Below, in pieces: positions 1-10,200 of a stretch of DNA of 64,000 nucleotides. The position numbers were made by a program, and so were the translations under genes. Within the stretch, counting starts at the first letter, position 1. Each line of letters opens with the position of its first letter. Origin of the DNA: Labyrinthula sp. Ha (taxonomy: Eukaryota > Sar > Bigyra > Labyrinthulida > Labyrinthulaceae); assembly GCA_015227615.1 (NCBI GenBank), contig JAALGZ010000066.1:1-64000 (forward strand), written 5' to 3'. The notes below the pieces were generated by a model that worked only from the letters and a program-made list of their open reading frames with translations, did no database searches and had not been told where the DNA came from.

Positions 1-1440
1 CAAATCGTAACTAAAAATAAAAGAGTAAAAAACGAAAACCAACAATAGTAAATGTAAGAAAATGCCTGTTGTAAGAATAAGAGCAAAAAAAAGATCCAAA
101 AACCAGTTAAAATGACAAATTGAAACCTGTCCCAAGGAACAAAAGCAAAGTAAGCATATGCAAAAACTTTGAATGGGGAAATTGATTAGAATGTTATCCC
201 GAACAACTCCCATGATCCATATTTAATAGAACGGAACGCTTTCAACGAGATTATACATGAAAACAGAAAATAATAGTAGAATCACAGCATATTGGGGCTT
301 ATATAATGCATTAAGAAAAGAAGGATTGACAAAAAACTCGTTCTGGAGCAAAAACAGTATGTTGAAGAGACTATGTAGGAGAAATTCAATCGACTCAGGT
401 GCCTTACTATGGAACAGTGTAGCCATCTGGTTTAGTAACAAAGAAAAAAAGCCATAACTACAAAAGGCAAAGCCCTTAACCATCAAGAAGATTTGATTTT
501 CATAGAAAGTTTTGAATCCGAGGGGATCATCGACATCAAGTAGAAAGTTGGTATTCTAGTAGCACACTATGGGACTCTAAGAGTTGGAGAGAACTATGTA
601 CTAAGAATGCACAACGTAAAATTAGGCAGAAATCCTGAAAAATTGTTTTTTAATGTAAACTAATGCAGCTAGAACAAATTTCTTCATTGAAGATCCCTTT
701 CACGTAACTTTTTTCAAAAGTTACATAACCCGATTAGGTTAACTAAAAAAAGAAGGATAATCGTACTTTTCTCAATATACGCAGAAAGTATCAAGATGCT
801 TTTTAAGACAGAGAAGAGATAAAACCATGTTTCAAACTTTGGCAAAGAAAATCGCCGCATTAAATAGATTAGATGAACAAGAATATATCCACCTTAGCTT
901 AAGAAGCACAACAGCGACCACTTTGAATCCACGCGGTGTGGCAAATAACCTATAACGGAGGTGTTGGTTGGGCTTCAAGCGCAGTAGCATATCAGTATGT
1001 TCACTAACTAGTTCATGAAAAACATGTGAAAACTAAAAATGCTGAGTTAAATAGATACATCGCCCTAATATGGAGAAAACAACTTAATAGCAAAAACAGA
1101 TAACGGAAAATCAGTTTCGGTAACAGCGTCAAACATGGAACAAGTGAAGCTTGATTTTGGAACTGTAAAGTAAAGAAACCTAGTTTTTCATGATTATTTT
1201 GGAGGAAGTGAGACAAAACAAACTGTAAAAAGGGTATAAAGAAAAACAAAAGGTCCAGAAGAAAGATCAATGAGCAGCACAGAAAAGTCATGGTTCAATG
1301 ATAAATCATCAGATGTGAGCGATATTATCCTTGAATCAACTGTTCTTGATCCATCTTCTTAATGTACCCTTAAATGCCTTTGCGTATTACTGAAAATGCC
1401 CGACCCAGGTACTGCTAAGAAAAATTTTGATCAGATAAGA
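1..1440. other. AT-rich DNA, possible decayed LINE 5' part
   Basis: No intact gene is visible. Short open stretches on both strands have no recognisable motif. Base composition between about 800 and 1440 is less AT-rich than the host intergenic DNA further on, and the stretch leads directly into a recognisable LINE endonuclease remnant. It may therefore hold a decayed ORF1 or 5' UTR of that LINE. This is inference from position only; no ORF1 motif was seen. Confidence 0.3.
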
Positions 1441-1529
1441 AATGACACAAGTTGTTTCTGAGACTAAGCCTACGTCAACTCAGTGTCTTCAGAGGCTCCC
1501 AGACCTTGCGAGCCGACGAAAAGTGCATT

Positions 1530-2120
1530 TCCAAGTACTTTCACTTAACGTTGGTGGTTTTGTTGAATACAAACTCTCTACAATATCAAAATTCACTTAC
1601 GAACTTCCGTCCCTGCTGATCTTGCTTCGACAAGTTGGGCAGAAAGTTGTTGAAAGACTTAAGAAAGCGAACGAAAACGCCAGCCAGAATGGAAAAGGAA
1701 GGTGGTTTGTGTCACAAGCCGATTCCAATTCCAATGACGTAGCAATTTTTGTGTGTCAGAAACTCTTTCCGGGTGTGACTGACACTTACTGAGTGAGCGG
1801 CATGATCCTAGCTATCAAGATCAGATCAGTAACAAAAGGAAGCTTATTTTGGTAAACGTGTACGCATCCCAAAGTGGACTATCGACCCAGGAGTACAGAA
1901 AATTCCTAGAAAAAATACAAGAAAAGGAAATGAAGTAAGTGAACAAGAGGAGGTTAATAGTTCTTGGAGGTGATTGGAATGTTCACGTCAGGAGAACATG
2001 AATAGTTGCCAGAAACAAGTATGGACTAAGTCTTTGAATTTGGGTAACGAAGAATTCAAAACCTTCCGTGAACAGGAAACTGTGGATGCTCAACTGGACG
2101 CAGCACGTCAAACAATCGTT
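1530..2120 (+). pseudogene. decayed LINE, AP-endonuclease (EN) domain
   Basis: This is a remnant of a non-LTR retrotransposon endonuclease, the domain that nicks target DNA. Three family motifs appear in the right order: LSLNVGG near 1541, typical of the EN start; VNVYASQSGLS near 1857, matching the usual VYAPQSGLS; and LGGDWNVHV near 1960-1990, matching GGDFNAHVG. A GDVAIFV-like segment (NDVAIFV near 1735) lies between the first two, where such enzymes usually have GGVAIFV. The motifs lie in different reading frames with stop codons between them (for example near 1790 and 1935), so the copy is dead. No reverse transcriptase is recognisable downstream, so the copy is probably 3' truncated. 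Closest style is the CR1/Jockey-like LINEs with an AP endonuclease; the exact clade is unsure. Confidence 0.6.
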
Positions 2121-3330
2121 CTAGAACCTGGAACGACACAATATCTCAGTAAAAGAATATCTCTGGAGAAGGCACTGCTACAAAACATGGTCATAGAACA
2201 TCTGGAACAACATAAAAAACCGGTGCCACATGATCATGAACCTCCAACTTTAACTTCAACTTCAAAAAATCATGAACAATTAGAAAGAAGCACTGTGAAC
2301 ATCTCATCTGCCCACTCACAGCGCCAAAAACCACTGGAACTTTCTCCAACCCATCTCACCACACCGCCCAGGATAAAAGCTGGGTTCCCCCTCCTAACCT
2401 CAAATACACCCGACTTGCTAGGAATCCCCTGCACGCCAAAGAAAAGCACCAGGTAGCCAGAGAGAGAAAACCAAGACATAATAATAGCAATAGAAGCCAC
2501 TCCATCACCAACCTGGAACCACCACAACCTAGTAAAATATGATCTTCTTGAACCTGGATGTAGTTAATGAACTGGAAACCCTAAAATCGGTGGATCGTGT
2601 AACATTAGCCAAAAAAGGGTCAAAATCCCAATAATATGTATGTGGCAGATAGGACTGAACAGCTAAAAGATCAACAAGCAGCGCAGAAATACCCCGTGGG
2701 GTTCATAATCGGCCTCCTGCAACTTGGATGTAGATAAAACCATGTCGAGAGAGGAATATGTAGCCGGAAGCGTAAACCTTGGAAAAAAGCTGCTGCGAAT
2801 CATTTAATTGAATGTCCTGAACCATCTGGATACATATCATCTTTCACCTGGACCACTGGATCACTTGAACTGGCACCTTCCGATGTTTTACAGTCGTGAT
2901 TGCTGTTTTCTTTCAATTCTGGGTTGGATTTTGGGAAATCAAGCACAAGATTCAAGAAGTTATTGGAACAAGAGGGATCCTGCTGCTCAAGAACACCCGT
3001 TTATGGAAATAACGTAATTACAATAATAGTTTTACTGTGGAGAGTATTGGCAAGACCACAGGCTCGTTCAGGTTTAGGTCCTCTGACTCAATTGGCATTG
3101 CCACGGAATTCCCTTAAAATATAATCTAAATTTACTGCTAAGAAGCTTTATACATAACTCATTTCGTTCTTTTCAAAGCGAGTTGGATTCTGAAACAACC
3201 TCGTTTATTAAACCAAATTTACAATATACTTGATTATAAATAGTTATTATCTAAAAATTTATTTATATTCATTAATTTTTATTTTGAAAAAATATGGAAT
3301 AAAAATTAGATCGGTTGAATATTTTTCATA
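2121..3330. other. LINE-flanking and AT-rich intergenic DNA
   Basis: A 160-codon open stretch (1974-2456, +) follows the LINE endonuclease remnant. Its product is rich in proline, threonine and serine with no motif I recognise; it overlaps the EN remnant and is probably a by-product of the decayed LINE. From about 3130 the DNA becomes strongly AT-rich and leads into the Roco promoter region. No RNA gene was seen. Confidence 0.35.
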
Positions 3331-3431
3331 ATAAAAACATTTTTTAAACGGGATTCTCATTAATTCATGAGAAAAAATATATTTCTCGAATTTCAAATAA
3401 AAAAACCAAATTTAAACAAAAAACATAAAAA
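3331..3431 (+). promoter_or_regulatory. conserved 5' flank of Roco gene 1
   Basis: About 100 bp before the start codon align closely with 45936-46040 in front of the second Roco gene, including the shared string AAACGGGATTCTCATTAATT and the later TATATTTCTCGAATTT. Further upstream the two loci no longer align. The block is therefore the 5' edge of the segmental duplication and probably holds the core promoter and 5' UTR. Promoter function is inferred, not seen. Confidence 0.45.
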
Positions 3432-6015
3432 ATGTCATTTAAAATCCCATCAATTAAACAACAATTTAATAACAGAAATCATAGGAAAAATTTCATCATT
3501 CAATGGTTTATTTATTTCCCCTTCTAATTCATAGGTCGCATGATGATAATTACAACCCAACTGAAGGGAAAAAGTTTAGAAAGGAAGCAGAAGAGCTTAT
3601 TCAAGAAGCGAATGTGCAGGAAGAGATTGAATATTTGAGGTATTCATATATTTTGTTTTATTATTTAGCTTTTACGGCTGTCCTCTAGATTTTATTGGAA
3701 AAAACCTTTCTATTTGGTTTAAAAAGTTTCCAAAGGTTAGACAACTTCAGTATTTTCTTGTTTTGTTTTATTTTAGGTTTATATATTGTCATTTAAACAC
3801 CTTGAATTTTATTGGAATGGAAAAAATAAAACAAAAACTGAATATTCAGTCACTCGAGTATATTTTTTGTTGTTTTTATGTTTTAGTTTTTCTTATTGCA
3901 ATATTCCAAAAGATAATTCTCTTTCTCAGTTTTTAAAAGGACAAGAAATAAAGTCAATAAAGTAAACTTTTTATTTATTCAAATCTTAGACTTGATGAAA
4001 ATAATATGAAAGAAGAAACACTTGTTAAAGTATTGAAGGAAGTTTCAAAAATGAATACATTGATAAGTGTTTTGTATTTTCTTTTCTTTTCTTTATTTCT
4101 AGTATTCAAGAAGATATCTTGAGGATTGATAACACTGAAATTACCACTTTAACAAAAAGCTGTTTGGAAAACTTGCCTTCTTTGCTGAATTTTATGTTTA
4201 TTTTTTTTTTCTTTGACTCTTAGTTTGCGAGTTGGTGAAATAAATATTGAAGAAAACAAAGATGAAGTTCAAGATTTACTTAATAATCATTCTTTTCTTT
4301 TATTATTTGAACTTGGAAAGAATATTTTCAATATAAAAAATTTAAAAGAAAGGCTTAAACACTATGTTTCAATAAATCTAAAGGATAAATACGATAGACT
4401 AACTCTTTTAAATGAATGTCAAGTTCTTTTTATGGGTGATGGAAGAGTTGGAAAAACTTCTACCATAAGAAGTTTATTTGACAGGAGTTTTTTACTTGAT
4501 AATAACTCAACTTTAGTTTTGAATGATATTGATATTTTTTCGATAAACCCAGCCGATTATAACTGGAATTCAATATCTAAATATGAACTAAGTGTTCAGA
4601 GAGTTAACAATAGTCTTCCTGCTGGTGTTTATTCTTACTTTGATCCAAATCAAGAAGTTGAAACAAAATATAAACTTGATTTTGAAAAAGAACTTCTTTC
4701 AAGAACAGTTTCTAATGAAACGTTTATTGAAAATATGAAAACAAATAGTTATGGTTTTGCTAAAAATGATATTTATTTTCGTGTTTATGATTTTGGTGGA
4801 CAAGAAATATTTTCTTCTGTTCATCATATTTTTATGAATTCAAATTCACTTTATTTTCTAGTTTTTAATATGACTAAAATATCTCAAAATGATTTACTTA
4901 GATTAAAATTTTGGTGTGAAAGTATTTTAAAAAATACAAAAAGAGCACCAGTTATTTTTATTGGTACTTATTTAAGAAGATATAAAAAAAAGAATGTTGA
5001 AGATACAAATCTAGAAACAATACACAGTATACTTCAAAACTTTGTTGAAAGCCTTTCTTCTGAGTTAAATATATTGAAAAATGATATGAATATTTTCTTT
5101 CCTATTGAGAATTCAAAATTAGAATCTCAAGAGAAAAACGATATAAAAGATAAAATAAAAAGTCTTGTTTCTGGAGCAGCTGGAATAAATAAAGAAAAAT
5201 TTCTTAACTTTAGAATAGGAACTGCACAAATTCTCTTCCTTGATAATTGTAGAGAACAAACAAATATTATGACTTTGAAAGAATTTGAAGATAAATCTTA
5301 TTCTTGTGGTTTTGAAGATTGGGAAGTTGAACAAATGCTTGAAATATATTCAAAAGTTGGTTTAATTTGTTACTTTCCTGATTTAGATTTGGAAGCAGAT
5401 GAAAACTTTATATTTTTTGCACCTTCTTATCTTGCTCAAGCTTTAGGTAAGTTTATCAGAGATCCAAATTTTCATGAACTTGCATTTAGAATTCCAAGTA
5501 ATAAATTTTCTTTATATAGAATTTATGTTGATAAAGGAAAAATAAATAAACAACTTTTTAATATTTTACTAAAAGAATATTCTGATAAAGAAAAGAAATA
5601 TATTTTAAGTTTGGCTTTGAATAGTTTGGTTTTGATACCTGTAGAAATAGAAAATGATGTTTTTATTCTTCCTGAATTACTTCCTGAACTAAAGAGAGCA
5701 AAAATAAAACCTTCTTTTAAGAGTGATATTAAAATAGTTTTTCAAAGCTTAGTTCGTTTGGCTGTTTTTGTAAAAGTTGTCTTTTTATTTCTAAAAGATG
5801 AAGATATTCTTGAATCACTTATATTCAAAGGATTTTCAAGAATTATTTTCAATAATAAAAGAATTGTTGATATTTTTTTAAACACTGAAACTGAACTTAG
5901 TTTTACTCTTGCTCAAGGAAATGATTTAGAATGGTTAAAACAAAATGTTGAGCTGATTTCTAAAGAGCTACAAGAAGTTAAAGAAAATGAAGTAATATTT
6001 GAGAACAATAACTAA
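3432..6015 (+). CDS. Roco protein (LRR-Roc-COR GTPase), copy 1
   Basis: Eight exons: 3432-3505, 3535-3639, 3669-3749, 3777-3857, 3887-3961, 3990-4073, 4103-4195, 4224-6015. The introns are 27-29 bp, all GT-AG and all phase 2. The spliced length is exactly 2385 nt (794 residues plus TAA). Residues 1-200 contain about six leucine-rich repeats of RNI style, one per exon. The Roc GTPase domain follows, with P-loop GDGRVGKTS near residue 269 and G3 DFGGQE near 387. The G4 position reads GTYLRR and lacks the usual THxD/NKxD aspartate. The remainder (about 520-794) is the COR dimerisation region; there is no kinase domain. Roco proteins are dimeric signalling GTPases. The exon model is supported by an independent paralogue at 46041 with the same exon lengths. 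An in-frame start near 4213 lies inside intron 7 and is not the true start. Confidence 0.85.
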
Positions 6016-6428
6016 AATTGGATTTGAATAGAATATTATCTAATAAATGAGTTGAGTATGTGTGTATGTTTTTAACTCTTTTGATAGCAAAAGTGATTTA
6101 TTAAACTGGAATAATCTGAAAATAATAATTATTCATTTTATTGCATTATTGCACTTATTAAAGAATTATCAATGATTTTGTAACAAATTTTCCATCTTTT
6201 TAAATAAAGAAAGCTTTGAAATTATAAAACTTTATTCTGGAAAATTCATCTTATTTTATTCAGAGGATAAAATAAAATAGTTCAACTACATCTATTGTAA
6301 AACAAATATGTTCTTGGTTTAACTCATAGTACCAATGAAAGTAAGAAAACTATTCAGATTGTTCAATACAAAAAAATCTTTCTCAAATAACATACTGCTC
6401 TGTTGACACAAAAAAAATATATATTTTC
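6016..6428 (+). other. 3' UTR and flank of Roco gene 1
   Basis: This AT-rich stretch aligns with 48627-49030 after the other Roco gene, at about 97% over the first 170 bp, which is higher than in the 5' exons. An AATAAA lies near 6203 and its counterpart near 48819 is also present, fitting a shared polyadenylation region. No gene is seen. Confidence 0.5.
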
Positions 6429-6645
6429 TGTTGTATGTTGCTTTCCTGCGTATTGAGTTGAGTTTCCTAGTTACTCTAGTTGGGTAGCTATTTCGTTTCT
6501 TGGTATTTATTTATGTAGCTTGGACGTTCCATATTTGTTTTCAACATAAATAAAACAGGAACTGCAGAAGTCCAAAGACTTGTATTAAGTCTTAATCTTG
6601 AGTAAGAGAAGGTCTTCTGTTAACATCTTGATTTAATCCACAACA
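6429..6645. repeat. solo LTR E (217 bp)
   Basis: The segment begins TGTTG and ends CAACA (terminal inverted repeat) and is flanked by the 5-bp direct repeat TTTTC at 6424-6428 and 6646-6650. The paralogous locus near 49030 lacks it: ATATATTTTC runs straight on into matching sequence. Size, TG...CA ends and a 5-bp target duplication fit a solo LTR left by LTR-LTR recombination. An AATAAA lies inside. It does not resemble the LTRs of elements A-D, so its family is unknown. Confidence 0.75.
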
Positions 6646-6650
6646 TTTTC

Positions 6651-7089
6651 TTAAAACAATTTGATTTAATAGCCCGACAGAAATTTCGATTCAATGGACA
6701 GAAACTAAGTATTCATGTTCAAATTTATTCAATATTTAAGTGTTTTGTTTATGACAAGGCAAAGTATTACTTTATGTTAAAGAAGCAATTCCAAACAAAA
6801 TATATTGTATGATCTACTATCTTTTTTAACTTTATCTTTATTAAACATATAGTTTAAAAAAATCTGTCTTGGATTATTCTGATCCATTTGTCACCATATA
6901 AATCTGAAATAAACCCAATAAACTTTAATAAATACAAACAGTTGCTGCAAACTTCAAAATACACACTTTGTGTTTGTTCTTTTTATGACTCTTAGAAAAA
7001 ATTTATTGTTTGTTTCTATTGACCATATTTTTATTCTATACTGCTCCACCTCCCAGATTAACCTCAACTTTCTCATTCTTTTTGATATT
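6651..7089. other. AT-rich flank, part of the segmental duplication
   Basis: No gene is visible. The stretch aligns with about 49055-49495 of the second duplicon, for example ACAGAAATTTCG and the TGTCACCATATAAATCTG block. It ends at TATT (7086-7089), where element A inserted. Confidence 0.5.
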
Positions 7090-7226
7090 TGTAATATAGG
7101 CATGTCCTAACTGGACATACAGGAAAACGCAATATATGTCGGTTAACACTTAATACCACGAATACAAAAAGTCTTCGAAATTTCCACGAGCACATTATTT
7201 ACTGAGTTACCGGAGAACTCAGGCCA
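7090..7226 (+). repeat. 5' LTR of element A
   Basis: A 137-bp direct repeat of 13888-14024. It starts TGTAATATAGG and ends AGGCCA, with one mismatch between the two copies. Confidence 0.85.
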
Positions 7227-7238
7227 TTGTTTAAACAA
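7227..7238 (+). promoter_or_regulatory. palindrome at the primer-site position, element A
   Basis: TTGTTTAAACAA is a perfect 12-bp palindrome starting at the first base after the 5' LTR. A tRNA primer-binding site here would normally begin TGG. Elements C and D have different perfect palindromes at the same junction. A role in self-priming or dimerisation of the genomic RNA is inference. Confidence 0.5.
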
Positions 7239-10200
7239 AGCACACATAATAAAGTGCTACGGATATGGACAGCAGACTAAGAGAACTTGGACCAGACGGT
7301 AGACCTAGAGATCGAGTACCACGACCACGAAGTTTACCAGGTTCCTTTAACGACGAAAACGATACCAGTGGACAATCGGAGCCCACTGAAGAACCTGCAA
7401 GAGGTAACGAATATAGTACAGGACTTCCGGAGGCAAGCCGGAACACGCCGGGTGAGGAATCAGCCGGGAACGTCAGGGACGGAGATAGATCAGGAAACGG
7501 ACTTAACAATCTGAATATGGAGCAACTTCTGGTCACTCTAATCACGGAATTAAGATCACCAAAACGAGAAAAAGAAGACAGGAAGGACGTTAGATCTCCA
7601 TCTAATAACAGTTCTATTATACGGCCACCAAAAGTAGAGAAACTTAAGACGATGGGAAGGTCAGAAATTGGTGAATTCCTCATACGAATGAAGAAGCTAA
7701 GAGCGAGAGCTGCGATGGCAGGGGCCCCAATATCAGTCACAGAGTGGATGAGCTTGGGAGCTATAGAATTTATCACAGCTCAAGGTATAGATACGGGTGA
7801 CGACGATGCGATAATGAAGTATCTACAGGAACACAAAACTCTTCTGGATCGAAGCCACCAAACGCAGGCATTGGCTAAGCTGAGGAACGTCCTTAAATGG
7901 CCTCAGGATGCCCTAACAGGTGAAGAAGATTTACAGAGATATTTACAAAAAGCACGAGATGTAGTTGGATTTAACCAAGTCACAATAAAATCGGTTCAGA
8001 AGCAGATGATACGAATCCTGGTTGAAAAACTACCTGAATACTTTGTTATGACATACAGCGATTTTAAAGAAGAAAATCCCGACGTTAAGGATTTAATGGG
8101 GTTCGAGGAAGCTATGAATAAATATATCTCTGTAGAGAATGTTAAGATTAGAGAACGACGCAAAACGAAAACGAAAACTACGAGACAGAAAACGCAATCA
8201 ACGACAGTTGCTGCAAAACCAGAAGTATCTAACCGAGTTAAAGAATTAGAGGAAATGGTGGCAAAGCTGCAAACGCAATTGAGACCACAGGGTGGCGGTG
8301 GATGCCCGAACTGTGGCAGCACGGAGCATAGGCTATCGACATGCCCGAAAACGAAATGCTTTAACTGTAATGGATATGGTCATATTTCAAGAGCATGTCC
8401 TCGACCCAAGACGAAACGAACGTTGGAAAAACAAGCGGAGAGGGAAAAGAAGATAGCAGCAATCCCTAAGATCGTTAAAGAACCCCCTCCTCCGGAAGAC
8501 GAACCTAAGAGGGGAAAAGCTAGAAGTGTTAGTCCGGTTAGAAGTGAGGATTTTGAGGATCCGGACCAGATCGTAGTCCCCAATAAAGCATACACAGTAA
8601 CGAAGGGACGGTTAGAAGTCTGGAATGCGGATACTTCCTCATGGACTACTGCACTAGGGTGTTTGGACAGTGGATCTTCGGTGACGATAGGATCCCTTGA
8701 GTTACATGGACCAAGATGCCTGCAGATCATGGATATACACCCGATACCAGTGTTTCTAGCTGACAGTGAAACGAAAGTCACGACCACGAAAAAAGGCTAC
8801 ATAGAGTTGAGGGTACGGGTTGACGATGGAACACCCGTTTACTTCGGCCAGGTAGCGATTTATTTAGTTCCTGCACCATGGAAGGATTTCCTTATAGGAC
8901 GAGAGCACCTTAGAAGATTTAATTGCCTTCCAGAACAAGTGCTACAAAAGTTAACGAACGAAGAGAGAACTAAATATGCGGGGAAAAGAATCGAAGACGA
9001 AGAAAGCGTTCCTGTTAAAGCTGCAGTAGCTAGATGCGCAGCCCTAGGAAATACAAATGAACACGACAAGTACGAGGCTTTGTATAAGAAGCTTGGGATT
9101 CCGAGTTCGGAACCAATACTTTTTAGTGACAAAGAGAAAGATATATTCCCCGATATGGACAACATTGTAGGAGGGGATCACGAAGTCGTAACTGAAGAAG
9201 AGCTAAAGAATGAAAGGAAGGAAGAGGGTGAGACCTACCCAGGCGAGAAGGCTGATATTTTGGCAAAAATACACGAGATGGTGAAGCAAATGAAAGAAAG
9301 GAACGAGTTTACGATAGAGTTTTATTCTCAAACGGAGAACCTTTTCAGTGATCACTGGTCATGTTTTGCTCTCCCTCAATCCCGAATAGAAATATCTAAC
9401 CTTTCCGAAGTCGAATGTATGTTGAAGAAAGGCACCCCATTGAGCTTAACGGTGAAAGCAAGACCAGTTGGAGCAAGACAAGAAGAATGGCTGCAGAAAA
9501 AGATAAGGATGATGGAAGCTCAAGGATTGATCAAGAAAGCCAACACCTACAATAGCCAGTACGCCGCAAGAATATTCATAGTTCCAAAAAAGGGTCCCCA
9601 GCAGTTTAGATTAGTAGTAAATATGAAGCCCTTAAACAAAATTACGATCAAGAGTGCTCTTCAACTTCCGATGCTGGAAAATCTAATAAATAGAACCTTA
9701 GGAGCAAAAGTCTACGGAGGATTCGATATAAAATCTGGTTACGATCAAGTCAAGGTCAGCCAGGAGTCTCAGAAGTATTTTGGACTAATGACCCCGTGGG
9801 GAACGGTCTACCATCAGTGTAGCTGCCCCAGGGTTGGACGAATAATCCGATGTTGTTTCACCAAAGTGTTGTAGAAGAAGTTTGTAAACCCACTGGTTTT
9901 TTCATGGGAACGACCAATGGAATAATACAGTGGATTGACGACTCATGCATCTACGCTGAAAGTGAAGCTATGTATCTACGGGTTCTTTCAAAGTTTCTCA
10001 AGAGCGTAAGGAAAATGAAGGTGAGGATGAGTTTAGCTAAGTGCGACTTAGCGTCTAGAAAAGTGGATTATTGTGGCAGAAGGTTGACGAATAGTAAATG
10101 GACCTTCTTGCCAGAGTACTACGAAAAAATCCTTAGAACGAGGAAGCCGATTTTTAACAATCAGATGGCAGAAGTGATATATTTGGCCACTTGGCTTGCA

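Noticed and set aside
223-486. Small hydrophobic minus-strand open stretch as a membrane protein
   Set aside because: It overlaps an opposite-strand stretch, lies in decayed DNA, and its F/L/Y-rich product is typical of reading A-rich DNA on the other strand.
4213-4223. An in-frame start for the large Roco exon near 4213 (and 46770 in copy 2)
   Set aside because: The spot at 4213 lies within intron 7 and at 46770 within exon 7 read without its intron. The spliced model with seven introns gives equal exon lengths in both paralogues and continuous LRR repeats.
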